From contig OX485809.1 of the NCBI GenBank assembly GCA_950295325.1, positions 35,409,081-35,473,080 on the forward strand: a stretch of DNA of 64,000 nt, in the 5' to 3' direction. This DNA is from Polytrichum commune. Taxonomy: Eukaryota > Streptophyta > Polytrichopsida > Polytrichales > Polytrichaceae. Numbering within the stretch: position 1 is the first letter of the stretch; each line of letters opens with the position of its first letter. Shown in pieces: positions 12,801-25,899 of this stretch. The notes below the pieces were generated by a model, which was given only the letters and a program-made list of their open reading frames with translations, was not told the DNA's origin and searched no databases. A program made the translations under genes and the position numbers.

Positions 12801-14700
12801 TGCTCAAAATGGTTTTGCAGATCAAAAACTGTGTTCTGACAGTATCATGAAATACTCTGCAAAAACATAGAGCTTGATGAATTTACATATCAACTGCAAT
12901 CAACGCCGCCGGGTCCTCTGTAATCATAATACTCTCAAGTCTCTCACCTGTAGCAATTTTTCTGCCTGCAACACACATTCCAGAATCATCATTGATGTCA
13001 ATCTAGAAACATAAACAGTATAAAATAACAAACAACTGTCAATGAGCCGATAATTCATCTCTCTTGTATTCTACAACTATGTAGAAAGACTTTCCTATGA
13101 CAACTAGAATACAGATTCCTTTATGTAAATACCAAGCCTGCTACTGATAACCAAACTTAGCAATCAAATTATGTTATATTCTTGGTCTCTTTATAAAGAC
13201 CACGCTAAGCTTCGGATTGACAGTCTAACTTTTGCAGTTAAGATTATTCATCTCATTCACAGGCAAAAAATTCTCCTTCTCTATCAGTAGTTTATGACCT
13301 CTATTTAAAAGTGTTCATTTACAAGTAACCTACTAAGAACGAAGAACCCCCATCAATGCATCAACTACGGAAATTAACGGCTACAGCATGTTGTTGAGCT
13401 GAAGCTTGCACAGGTGGGACAAAGACAGAAACACAAACAAAATTCATCTACAGAGAATTTTGAAGAGGAACTACTAGAGAATTAGAGCGGTCAGTCAAAG
13501 TGCACTCTCACGAGTAGTTAGGTATTCTCGAAGGATTTCTTACTGCATTTCATCGACTTTTAAGTACAGCTAAATTGCGAAAACCTAACTGAGGACACGC
13601 AGGACTTTCGACTTCGTCACAAGACCTTATGTCCGTCTACCTTTACAATGCATTAATGGCATTGTAATGAGCTTCAAAATTCACAGGAAATTTGTTGAGA
13701 CTAAGAACCAAGCTCTGGCGTTTATAGTATCAGCCCGCAGTCAGCAAGCGGAAAATTTTACAGAGCTCTTGGAGGACGACGAGAGAGAGAGAGGAAATCT
13801 TTTATCTCACTCAAGAATGAAGCAAGAAAGTATGAATCGATATAGAGGAAGCTCCATATTAACCGTCATCATTCGACGTAAGTTTTAAAATTCACTCAAA
13901 TCCATCCAGAAACGCAAAAAGGCGAATGACGCTAACGAAAGCCAAGAAAAGCAGTTGTCCTCTCAGGCTTTAAAGATCGGTTACAGAGTATAACCTGGAC
14001 ATATGAGTAAACTAAAAGTCGAATACAATCACAGAGACGATAGAGGAATTCGAAAGAGAATCCGTTCGCACATCTAAAAGATGACTTTACGTTATCGCTC
14101 CAGCGCAAAGATGCTCACATTGAGAGGGAAAAAGAGAAAAATATCCGCCAGAAAAGGACATCCGGAAAGACTAGCTCCCTCCACAGCACGCATTCCTTAC
14201 TGGCTTATTCACTTCCATTTCTGGTGCATATTTTGCAATCCAATGACTTTTACCAGAAAAAGATGCATGCCATATTCCCTGCTTCTCGTCCCTGACGATA
14301 ACTTCAAGATACTAGGCTCCGTATGAAAGAAAAAATAGAAATGAAACACGAACCATCATCGCAATTTCTCGGAGCACATGAACGCATAACACCACCTGCG
14401 CTTCTTCCGCGCAATCGCAGGCTCACCCGGCCGACATTACAAGTTGCTCAGCCAATTCTCCACCAAAATTGCAGAAATAAGCGCAGAGAAATTCTGCGAG
14501 CATTTGACCACCGCGTGGAGCGTGCGCAAGCGCTGCAGTCTCGACTACGAGACGCGGGAGGGCGTGAGTTTGAGTTCGAGCACCACCATAGCCAACGTCT
14601 ACGATGCAAAGGGCGGGGAGGAGAGCCCGATGCAGCGAAGAAAGCAAAGCCAGTGAAGGGAAAGCTGGTGAGGGCCTAGAATGTACGGTGCGCATACATT
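12801..14700 (-). promoter_or_regulatory. Upstream region and probable leader exon of the TMEM135-like gene
   Basis: No coding exon was found. On the minus strand a good acceptor (TTTTTGCAG) ends at 12,857, so the exon holding the start codon likely begins at 12,856. About 1.6 kb further upstream, 14,428-14,690 is markedly richer in G+C than its surroundings, is pyrimidine-rich on the minus strand as plant 5' UTRs often are, and ends in a donor (GG|GTGAGC) whose exon side is 14,427. I infer a noncoding first exon there and transcription starting near 14.6-14.7 kb. This would make a 1.57-kb leader intron. Short open frames on both strands overlap it; none resembles a known protein. Confidence 0.45.
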
Positions 14701-16391
14701 TCACCACGCACGGTACCTCCAGGTGGAGTGCCCTCGAAGGAGGGCTAGCGTGGTAGTTAATGAGCCCACCCCCTCCGCTTAGCTGGCGCCATCCTATTGG
14801 CTCAAACCCCTCGCAACGGCGAGTTCTCCAATTTACCTCATCATTGACGAATGATTTTAATACCTAATTTACATCAATATGGGTATCGTAACTTAGTGCC
14901 ATGGTAGCTTCACCTCTAATTTATTTATTTTGGAAGTTAAGTGTCACACGTCACCAAGCCATTGGTTGAAACGCAGAGGAAGTTGCTTTGACGCAAAAAC
15001 ATATGGTCTGATATGTACCATGGTGCTATGGTAGTGTGGGCCAAAATTACTCCAAAGAGGACAAGTGTGCATACTAGTTAATGAGCCTATCCATCTCTTA
15101 GAGGGTATGCATTTAAAACTCTTGTGCTAGAACACGTGACTATAGTACATACCATGGCGGGTTCAAGACAATCTTATTTCATCTTGGAATTGAAAGGGTC
15201 ACATGGCATAAATCATTGAATCAAAACATGAAAAGGTTGATGGACTAAAGAAAATTTTAAAAATAAGTAATTTACAATTCGACATGTAGATTGTTGACCT
15301 AATCAATACATCAAAAATATGTATGACAATTTCGTTAGGAAAACCGTTCATTGATAATTGGGAGATTAGTTATGAATGGGCGTTGAGCACTACCCCAAAA
15401 AAATTTATATATATATAGGCATCCAACCAATGTCAAGGGGTTTGGAGCAATAAGGTGGCAACCACAATGTGGTTTGTACAAATATAGCAGAATAATAAAT
15501 TGTTTTTCTAAGGACTACATAGTCTTCTACTCTTTCTTAGTTTTTTTTTTTAATTACTTTTTATTGGAGCATGGGGTGGGATTTTGTGGTGAGGACCTAC
15601 TAGTTTGAGATTGATTCACCATATTTCCATGTCTTGGAATTTTCACTTATGATGGTAAGAATGTGTTATGTAGAACGTCCTAGATAACCTTGACAATAAT
15701 TCAACTCTAATGTATTATTTTAAACCTAAAGGTTGAAGCAAAATCGTTTCAAAATTGCTTGAAATGGCTCAATCCAATTCCTAACATTACTTGGCTATGT
15801 ATCAATGTTATGTCCACCAGGAATCCCCTAAGCATTATGCCCCATTGTATTATGGGTTTTCCCCACATTTGGGGTACACTCAACCTCCATACTATTTATG
15901 GTAGATTGGTAATCACTGCCAATTGGTCAGTAATATAAAAACATTGTATCAATGAAGCTATGTGTTAGAATCACAATTGCAACTACGATGTTATATATAA
16001 ATTTTGAATTGAAATTAGATATCATTGCGCAGTTGGTCGCAACCCATTTGTGGGTCATCACCATATCATTGAGAATCTACTTGCATGAATTATGGACCAA
16101 CATGATTTGCAAACCGACCAAGCTCTAAAACTTGTCTTCTGTTATGTTCAAAAGCTCATTGAAGAAAATTGAAACCTACTATGATAGATCTACACATATA
16201 GATGGAGACTTTGCAAATGTAGATTGTCCACACAATTTGTCAACCATTCCATTTCCATAATCAACAAATTATGACGTGAATATGTATGTTGATATTGGTT
16301 GCCCGGACACGAATATCCACCTCAGCCTTTGAGGATTAAAGGATTAAAGTGGAGCGGCGCCATGAGAGTGCCATATAGGTAGCACATAAAC

Positions 16392-16769
16392 TACAGTAAA
16401 TATGATATTTAGTGTCACCAATTATAATTTTCTTGCTCAATACTAATTGTAAAGCACGGTATATTGTTCACCAACACTTAATGTTAACCCAACATTATTT
16501 GCCATTCCTTGTAAACTTTTTGGGGATTATAGATTTACAGTGTTGCAATTATTGTCACTTACCAAGTGATTTTTCATCCAAATTTCAATCATCCATGACA
16601 GTATTTCATGACAAATTGCTAACAAAAGAAGATAGGGTTTTGGACAATGGATGAACTCATCCATCATTCAAGACAATATTTGTAAACTTATTCATAAGAA
16701 GTGTCCATCCGAAAATTTACATAGAGACATAACATACCATATGACACTAAGTATCAAATTTAGTGCAGT
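16392..16769 (+). mobile_element. Family A MITE-like element, copy 1
   Basis: This is a non-autonomous element of about 378 bp. The left end 'aaatatgatatttagtgtca' and right end 'tatcaaatttagtgcagta' are inverted copies of each other, and the terminal motif is itself nearly palindromic (ACTAAATAT-g-ATATTTAGT). Internal sequence (for example 'acttaccaagtgatttttca') matches the copy at 29,636-30,004 closely and the diverged reversed copy near 53.1-53.5 kb. It has no coding capacity of its own. The ends suggest a DNA transposon derivative of Tc1/mariner or similar type, but target-site duplications are not clear enough to decide. Confidence 0.75.
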
Positions 16770-19700
16770 ATCCATAGTTTCATGTGAACAAATCAACGAG
16801 ACACAAAAGGAAATCATGATCTGTCATACAAAATGTTGAGCCTTGCAGGTTATTCCAACAATCCACCAACACAAGGAACGTCTCCATAGGTTGTTGATAT
16901 AACATTCTTTAGTTGCTATCAACCGTTCCATTCTAATAATACTAGTGACAGTGCTTCACCTACATTTATCAAGTTGAATTTGTTGGTAAGAGAGAATAAG
17001 CATGGTATAATTATGAATAATATCCGACTTATTCCCAGTCCCACCCAACCCAAAGTTGTTGTTGGATGTTATGGAGGTTTCCATAGGAGTTTGCAAACCC
17101 TCTTAACCCTAAACTTCCTAAGAGGCTCGTTTTGGGCTTATGAACGACTCTTGAAAGCAATTGATCCTAAACGAAGGACCAATCAGTCCTTTCATAATGG
17201 GTAGCATTGTGTTCCTCGTGAAATTTTCTTGTCGAAGGCGATGATCCTATTCCAATATGAAGTGATGGTTGCGTACAAGAACTTTGTTCAGTCAAGAATT
17301 AACTAAGACTTTCCTTTGTTGATACATTACTATATGTAATAGATTCATACTATATTGATTGGAAATCGTCAATTTTCTATGGACTCGTTTCTTACCTCAA
17401 CAAGCATGACTATTCTTAATATAATCTTGAAAGTTTGGACCATATTTTTATTGCATATAAATATTGAACGTTGATTGATTCTAAACCAATCATTAACAAT
17501 TCATGAATACTACTAAATATTGCTACCATATTGATGTGATCTTGATATCATTAACAACAACTTTTCTTTTAGGCAAAATTAAGGAATTAAGCTCTAGAAA
17601 GCTCACTTTAGATGATCTAATGAAACCATAATAAGCTCTAGAAAGTTAAGGGTTAATTAGGTTATAATAACATGAAGGTTATGATGTTGAACTCTAGTAA
17701 GCTCACCCTAATTTCTTTTGGAAAAAGTCTTGTGTACACTAATTAAGATGCTCAGTGTGGACTATACTAATTTGCAATTGTAGGTTGTAATATAGAATCA
17801 AGTTCAGGTGGGTTTGGACATTATGGGAGTCCAGGTATCCAAGAGCTACATTCTTTGCTATTGTTCTACCCCTTTAATATGACACGTTTGGTCACGCAAG
17901 AAAGTATTGTATTATCCAAATGTCATATTCTGCATATGACATTCTGGCCTCAAATGTCATACTCTTGAGATTTTTCAAAAAAATGGTTAAGTACAATGTA
18001 AAATTTCATTTTGTATACACAGTGAAGATACATAAGTATGAAAGAACATTTTTTGTTAAAGAAATATGTTCACAACATCACATAATTTGTTCACATGATG
18101 ATGTCTTCATCATATCACACAATACAAAATTAAGAATCTATTGTCTTCTGATGATGTTTGTTGATGTTGGAAATCAACATCTTGTTCAATATATCCATAA
18201 AAGATTGGAGGTTCATCACATCTACAACTCAAAAACGCCAAAGGATGCTTGGATTTGATAGTAATTGGGCATACTCTCATGGGATTGAGGAAACTTGACT
18301 ATTGGGGTTGTCCATGCCATTGGCTTATTAGTCCTTGGGTCAAGTTAGGCAAACACATGGTAGCCGGTGACTAGTAGGATTTGCTCCAAAAAAATCAGTG
18401 TTAAGGGCTGGTTCACACAAGTCATGTCAATTGAGGTCAATGTGTGCAACCTCAATCATTAAGAACATGGAAGTTGGGACTTACCACTTCACATGGGGGT
18501 CCTAAGTCCTAAGCCCCAAGTATGACATGGGTGCCTACATGGCAACACTTTTTGGAGGTGAGGCTTGGGACGTGTTGAGAGTTGGGTCGAGCAAAAAGCT
18601 AGACCCAACTTTCAACACAAGTCCCGCAAATATTTTTGCATAAAATAAGCAAAGATACTACTTTAACAATAATGAACCATATTTAATGTTTTCTTGAGGC
18701 TCAAAAGTTGGAACTTTACTTCCATGTTAAAACTTACTAATATGAGTGGTGTTAAGACAACACCGTCAATGGCGGTGGGGTGTCAGTAGATCCAACTTCA
18801 TCATCATATATAGGATGCTATCTTGGAACTATAGTCGTGTTATCTTGGAACACAAGTTATTGATGAGGCATGTTACCTTGAAAGGATCAAACCTTCTATA
18901 TATGAGTAGAAGGTCGGTAAATGAGAAGTGGCCTCATGGTTTGACTCTCTCTGTTCATAGAGTTTTACCCATCATTACTCTCTCATCTTCTCTCATTTTT
19001 GTAACAAGTGGAGCTTGGGACCTCATGTGAATTGGCCCTAACACATATAATGTACATAGTAAAGTTATTCATGAAGTAGAGCAAATGAAACCATGGGTCT
19101 AGTCCCAAACCCTAAGTTTATGAGAATGAACACAAAGTCACCCAACTTTTCTTAATGCTTAAATTACCATAGAGAAGAGTGGTGTCACACTTTTAAAAAA
19201 TGGCTTTTTACCTAGTCCTACTAGGATGGGTGGCCCAAGCTAGCTTTGCATATGTTGATCCGGGATTTACAAGAGATGGGTTGCATGTGCATTAATACCT
19301 ATTTCAAATTCTAAGATTCTCTCAAAGTTTGAGAGGTGGAAAAAAGAAGACCCAAAGTTCCTCCCAACTTTCAAAGCATGCTCCGATACACAACGTGATA
19401 AAAAAAACTCTTAACAAAGAGTTTTCACAAAGAAGGATCAAACCTAAGGTTTTGTCCCTCTTTGAGGAACTTTACAGATAACTCTAATGTTTTAGAAAGC
19501 TTGGTTAACCTATTACGGAAGTTGAGGATAGTTTGGGTCATTGGGACCAAAAAAGGTAGCTACACTTGATTCGTTTTGTGACCAATTTTGAACATCTAAA
19601 ATTTAGGGTATAAATGGACACAAACTTGCATATGTTATATTATGACCCCCTCTCCCCCCCCCCCACTTCAAAAAACAAAAAACAAAAAAACAAGTGGGGG

Positions 19701-20269
19701 GCATAGTATGGCCTATTTGCAGACATGGCAAGTCCAACATGTAGCATATTGTGATGGAGAGAACATAGATAGTAGGGACATTGAATTGTCAATTTTATAT
19801 TTTGACATTGAACCATAGACATTGCAAAATAAGCAACTTGTGGCAAAGACGCAACATGCATTTGTGGTTCCATAGTCTCACCATCACGAGGCTTGGCAAG
19901 ATCATGATATATTGCCTAAGAGGGCTCTCTATTCCCCTCCCCCTTCTCAAGTTTTGCAATGTATCAATCATACAATGATTGAGACTCAGCTTGAAGCCCA
20001 CGTGGAAACTACATTCGGGCACCAATTCACATAGAATAGAGCGCTCTCTATTGATTCAAAAGGCATTATCTATGCAAAAAGCGTGGCATGACCTAGGATA
20101 TGAATTGCACTAATGCACACCCTATATGACCACAACAAATTTTGACAAAACGAATTGACTTCAAATTTCCATAGGAAATGGGGATTTGCTTTCTTTGCTT
20201 TCAAAGTAAATAAGTATTTATATGTAGTATGAACTTCTGAGTACTACTAGATCATCTATGGTATTTAGC

Positions 20270-20760
20270 ATCACGCACATTATTTGCAAAGGACCTAAAC
20301 TAGATGCCTAGAGGGTTGAAAGTGTAACATCCACTAATTGCCAATTTGATATTATTTGTCAACGCATGTAACTTTTAAAAGTGAAAATACATTTACATTA
20401 TGACATTAGCGTAGCACATTGACATACTTGAAATGATAGTTTTGTGTTTCAGTATCCAAGAGGAAGAGATTATGGAGCATATTGATGGCAAGTACCAAGT
20501 GTTTATATTTTAGTTTGCAAGAGGAAGATATTCTTTAGCATACTAATGCCAGGTGTCAATTACATACAATTTAGTAAAATTGTCAACCATCATATGACAT
20601 AGGCTTACACCTCATAACCCTATTGAACAAATCCATGCCAAGGTATTAGGAAACGCATCTACATGCCAAGTGTCATGAGGTGACACTAATGGAGAAGTTA
20701 TTGGTCATTAGTGTAACCATCTGCATCAAAATAGGGTAAGTGACACTATAATGCGCGTGT
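20270..20760 (+). repeat. Family B dispersed repeat, copy 1
   Basis: About 490 bp alignable by eye with 21,400-21,905 and 51,800-52,265. Shared landmarks in order are 'actagatgcctagag', 'tagcacattg', 'gcatactaatg', 'cctcataac', 'ccaagtgtcatgag' and 'aaaatagggtaagtgacact'. It carries no recognisable protein. Two copies lie only 0.65 kb apart in the same direction, which could be a local duplication or two insertions. Confidence 0.75.
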
Positions 20761-21399
20761 ACATGAAGTTTCAGGGAGTAGTATTTATTACCATAATATC
20801 AAAGTACCTTACCAGTTAAGTTTTTCTAGTGATGGTGCCACATGTCACGCAGCGACTGGTTGGACATGTGACAAGTTCGCATGGCATGAACCAAATTGAA
20901 CTTTGGCGAGTGAAGTGATAGGGCACTATGGTACATACCATAGAGGGCATATGTAGTTTCCAAGTGGGTCCAACCAATCTAAGAATGACACATAGCAAAC
21001 TTTGAGTGGACATAACTTACTTCCTTTGGAATAGAGAGCCCTCTATTGTTGCTCAACTAAAAATCTAGCTAATAAATGACTAGGATTCAAGTAAATGTGG
21101 ACAAAAGACTTGTCCAAAAATTAATCATAGATATGAGAGCTTTTTTTCACAAATGAGACATGCACATTGCAAAATCAATTATGTCGGGGAAGTAATTAAG
21201 AGAATATGTTGGGAATCACAGTAATGCATATTTTAAGAAGCAATGTGGCTAAATAATCCCTCTAGATGTGTGCAATGTTTCACCATAAAATACCCCGGAG
21301 GGTCACTCCCGTATTTTAAAAAATGACGTGAGAACAAATATAAGGGTTATTTTAAAGTTGTGAGCTACAGATTAATAAACATGTACATTGTTTATGATG

Positions 21400-21905
21400 T
21401 CTAGTGTTGTGTACACTATTTGCGAAGAGCCTACACTAGATGCCTAGAGGTCTCAAAGTATCACGCCTGCTAAATGCCAATATGATCCCATTCGCCAACA
21501 TAAGTAACTTCTTCAAGTGAAAAACATATTTTAATTGTGACATTTAGAGTAGCACATTGGGATACATTAGATGATAGTCTTGCATTTTAGGATGCAAGGG
21601 GAAGATATTTTTGAGCTTACTAATGCAAGTGTCATGCATTTTCATATTATTATGCAAGAGAAATATATTCTTAAGCATACTAATGGCAAGTGTCATTTGT
21701 TTACACTTTAGTCAACTTGTAGACCGTTGTGGAACATAGACATCCACCTCATAACACTATTGAACATACTCATGCCAAGATATTAGTAAGCGCACTTGAA
21801 CACCAAGTGTCATGAGACGACACTTATGGTGAAGTTGTCAATCATCAATGTAAACCTAACATACGCTTCAAAATAGGGTAAGTGACACTATTTCATATGT
21901 GACAC
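21400..21905 (+). repeat. Family B dispersed repeat, copy 2
   Basis: Closest to the copy at 51,800-52,265, with the same ordered landmarks ('tagatgcctagaggtctcaa', 'gatacattagatg', 'tggcaagtgtcatttg', 'ctattgaacatactcatgcc', 'agtaagcgcacttga'). The right end reads 'gtgacactaaatacca', which resembles the 'gacactaaatatca' terminus of family A, so the two families may share ends or transposition machinery. Confidence 0.75.
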
Positions 21906-24900
21906 TAAATACCAAACGATGTACTTGTAACAAAGCTCGAGTTATATGTTCAACTCCAAGGTATAAATAAATTAGGGTGTTTGCAATTGATCACGCTAGA
22001 GAAGTCTTAAACCTAACATACCATAGGGCTCAATAAGGGTGTGGAATTTAATAATATATATTAGGCCCTCACATAATGGATGAGCATCACTAGATGACAT
22101 ATCATGGGTGTCTCTTGGTAGTTGGATGAAATTTGTCGAGTGAGATGCAGGAAGGGCTCATATCGGGTTTGCGCATTTTGTTTGGCTTTGGAAGTTCCAA
22201 ATTAGGATTTTGCGGGAGCTCTTTGAAGTTTTTATGCATGTATAAACTCCCACCATCTTGCAAACTTGGGGAATGTTGATGCTTGATTGTTGAAGGTTGG
22301 ACAGTAGGCGCACGTGCATAATTGCGCTCCTCATGTACACCCATCCCAAGCTTCATCTTTCCTACTTTCAGTTTTTCTCTGCTTGGTATATGGGTAGGAT
22401 ATTGAATTCTTGTTGTGAATTCTCACCTTTTTTGGGGAGCAATGTCGATGTAGAGGAAGGGACATTCTTATGAGTAATACCAACTGTGACTTGAGGTACT
22501 TGGTTCTAGTGAGGTTGTTGGTCACAAATCATGTTTGCTTTGTTTTTGAAGTTGAAAGTGTTTTCACTTGCTGATACCTATCCTAGTTCAAAACTTATTG
22601 GATGTTGCTAGTGTGATGAGGGTGACACATGTGCAAAACTTAGACCACTACTTGAAGGCAATCATGTTTTAGATTAACCCTTCAAATTCTTTGATATTGA
22701 GAGTAGATGCATGATTAACTGCAAGCTTGAGGGGCTCAATAGAGTTTTTTCGGATGTATATGTTTTGCCACTAGCTAATTTCAATCTTGAATACAAAAAG
22801 CGCATGCGTGTGGTTGACTTACTTTCTGTTTCTAACTCCCAACAATCTCTAGAGTGCACAACAAAGGCTAAAATTAAGATCTTACCCCTCTTGATGACAC
22901 TAACTGGCTATTGCCTTCACACGTTGGTTTAGAGTTAGTGGTGAGAGCATTGACACAGGTGGCATATGACATGAAGTCCACATCGGTGAGTGCCGAGGTT
23001 ATGGCTTGATACTTGATGACCAATGAGAAACTTAGGAAAGATCTAAAACTAATAACCCTAGAGGATCACCTATGGCACTTGAGGTCTTTGGACCATATTT
23101 CTGTGGGTGTAGTAAAAGATGTATTGTGTAGAGTGTTGTAAAGAGTTTGGATCTATCATTGGAGATCGTTCCAAAAACTAAATGCAAAACCTCTTTACCA
23201 ATTTAAAAAGAAATCACCTCATGTCTAACATAAATATTTGAATTTGATGTTGAAGAAAGGGAATTTAGTTTAATAGTCATCCCCATTCACAAGCCTCTAA
23301 AGGGAAGTTTATTATGTTGACCGCATTAGACCATCAAGCACTAGTGGTTGAAGGTATTAGATACTAGGTGCAATGAATGAAACTAGGGCCGATGAGAAAA
23401 AAACCGTTTGCTTTAATTGGGTATCTTGAATCAAAGGAAGTCAGGTCCTCTTGGGGATTTGGCATATATATATGAAGGACATTGTGGGTAATAGCAAGTG
23501 AGTACATGAGTACCAATATGTGCAAAACGTGGGTTGGTTCAAATAGAACCACCGCCTATCAATGCGACTCAGATTTACAGTTGTTGTTTGAGCGATTAGC
23601 TTAGTTAAGTGTCAATGAGTGAAAGGTTTTATGGGATGCCCTATGTGATACATACTATAATATGGAGGTGAATTATAGAATTGGTTTATTTGAGGAAACA
23701 TAGGAGTACAAACCTCCAGTTACTCGTTGAATTGCTCTGGATAGGATTTTAGGCAGATGTTTTGGCCATGTTTTCCTGTAGGTTGTTTAGTTTGGAGTGT
23801 AGGTTTAGAATCAGGGTTTGGAGTTTATGTCTTGGGCATAGAGAGTTGGATGGTGTGTATTGAGTGCTTTTAATCACTTGAATTTGAACAATGACAATTG
23901 CTTCATATTTAAATGTAAATTCCAAACAAACTTTGGGATTGGTGTTGGATGGTTGTATTCTAATGCTACATGTATTTATGCCATTGTCTTTTTAACCACA
24001 AATTTTTGAAGCATTTGCATGTATGTTCATTTTGAATAACTAGAGTACATACTAGGAAGCTAAATTGTGTTGATGTGTGAATTATGATATTGTATGTGTA
24101 AGTATTAGATTTTACATGATATCAACAAAAACTACAATTTTATAATTATTATATGCCCATTTAGAAGAAGAATAAATACCAAGTTGACATACCCATAAGG
24201 TTTTAAAAATAATAAATGTTAGAAAATTACATAATAGTAGGGTCCACACTATTTACCTTCTCCAATATACCCCCCCCCCTAAAAACACCTTTTGTTCTCA
24301 CGTGTTCCCACTAAATACAAGGATTGACCCCCTCAAGTAAAATATAGTGTGCTCGCAACTAAAACGTGATACAACAAGAGATGCGGTTCACATCTAGGAC
24401 TAACTTTTATCATTGCTATTGTAGGTGTTGTCAATAGAAATGCATATATATGATTTCATTATGTCCACAATTCATGCATAAGTCTAGATGTACTTGCAAC
24501 ATAGTTCGAGGCAAGCCTTAATATCATCCATCACTAACCTACCATAGTCCCACACGGTTGTCGTGTGTGATGGCATAAATTTGCAAGCAAGAGAGTTTCA
24601 CGTAATGTGTTGTATGCCCTCATGCATTTTTGTACCAAAGGAGATCCTTTTGAAGGTGCGTTTACACACAATCATTGTTTTGGTGGTTGATGGCACCTTG
24701 TAGTTTACTTTCTTTATACCTATACTTGAAAGAAGAGATAAATTGCATTAATCACAACCACAAGTACTTACTCTTACTTGCCCAACTACGATACAAGGTG
24801 TAAGGTAGTTTGGAGTGGTTGCGATAATTATAGTTTACTTTCTTTGGCCCTAATTTGAGTAGGTTAGTGAGCCTTTGGGCAAGCATGCAAATGCCATGAT

Positions 24901-25899
24901 GGAATTTGCTAAAAGTCCGTTCTAGAAGACTACCTTGAGTCCAATATTGAAATTACTACAAAATCTCATGCTATATATGCAATTTTTGACAGATCACAAT
25001 CACCATAAAATGGATGGTTACATGTGCCACATTGTGGACTTGAATTTTCAATCATTCAGTGACTAACATGATAGCCTTATGATAATGTACCAAGTTGGTC
25101 CCTACATGATATTAGCTCATCGAGGTGGTTGCATGCCTACTTACAGTCAACGGGGAGAAATTTGAGTGGGAACCTCTAAGAACCCTTTGGATGGCCTTTG
25201 AGTCAGTTGAGGAGGTAGGGTGGCTGGTTGGAGCCTAATCATCCAAAAAAGATCTGGTTCATTTCGCCAACTTGTTTACCACACTCGATTAAAACCAGAA
25301 CCCCTAGAAAATTAAATGAGTACATTTTTATTTTTTATTTCTTTCTAATCATCAATTGGGGGGGGGGGGATTCTAAGATTTGGATATTCATTCCCAATAT
25401 CCTTGCCAAAGAATGAACTTGACAAAGCCCCCCACCGATTGGGGGCCAAGGATTCCCAACCCCTATAACCCCAAGTCATTAACCACCAAAGAACATCCAA
25501 GGATAAACACTTCTTCATTTTATGTATTAGTTACTACAATAGTATATACTATTTTTACAATATACAAAAACAAAGCTATCATAAATCACCCATATGCAAT
25601 ATCAATATATAAATATCAATATCAATTTACTACTTTAAAATGTACAAGGAAACACAAATGTTTATTCCCGATTGTACATATTGATGGTTGATGACCTTGG
25701 GATCTAAAAGGGTTAAGGGCTAGTACACAAACATAACGCAAACATCAAAAATACATGTCAAAGTTTTAAACCTTTTCTTTAGAAACCTCCAAGTGTTTAG
25801 TGTGGGTGCAACGGATTTAGGAAGGACCCCCCTAGCAGAGCGTGCCATAGAAACTACATGCAATGCAACAATCATTGTGCGCATAGGGAAAGTCATAAG

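Noticed and set aside
14423-14707. A coding first exon upstream of the TMEM135-like gene
   Set aside because: The start-codon exon has an in-frame stop just before its ATG, so any upstream exon would be noncoding; the protein length already matches the family.
17920-18258. A 112-codon open frame on the + strand
   Set aside because: It lies in AT-rich repeat DNA, has no recognisable domain and biased, low-complexity composition.
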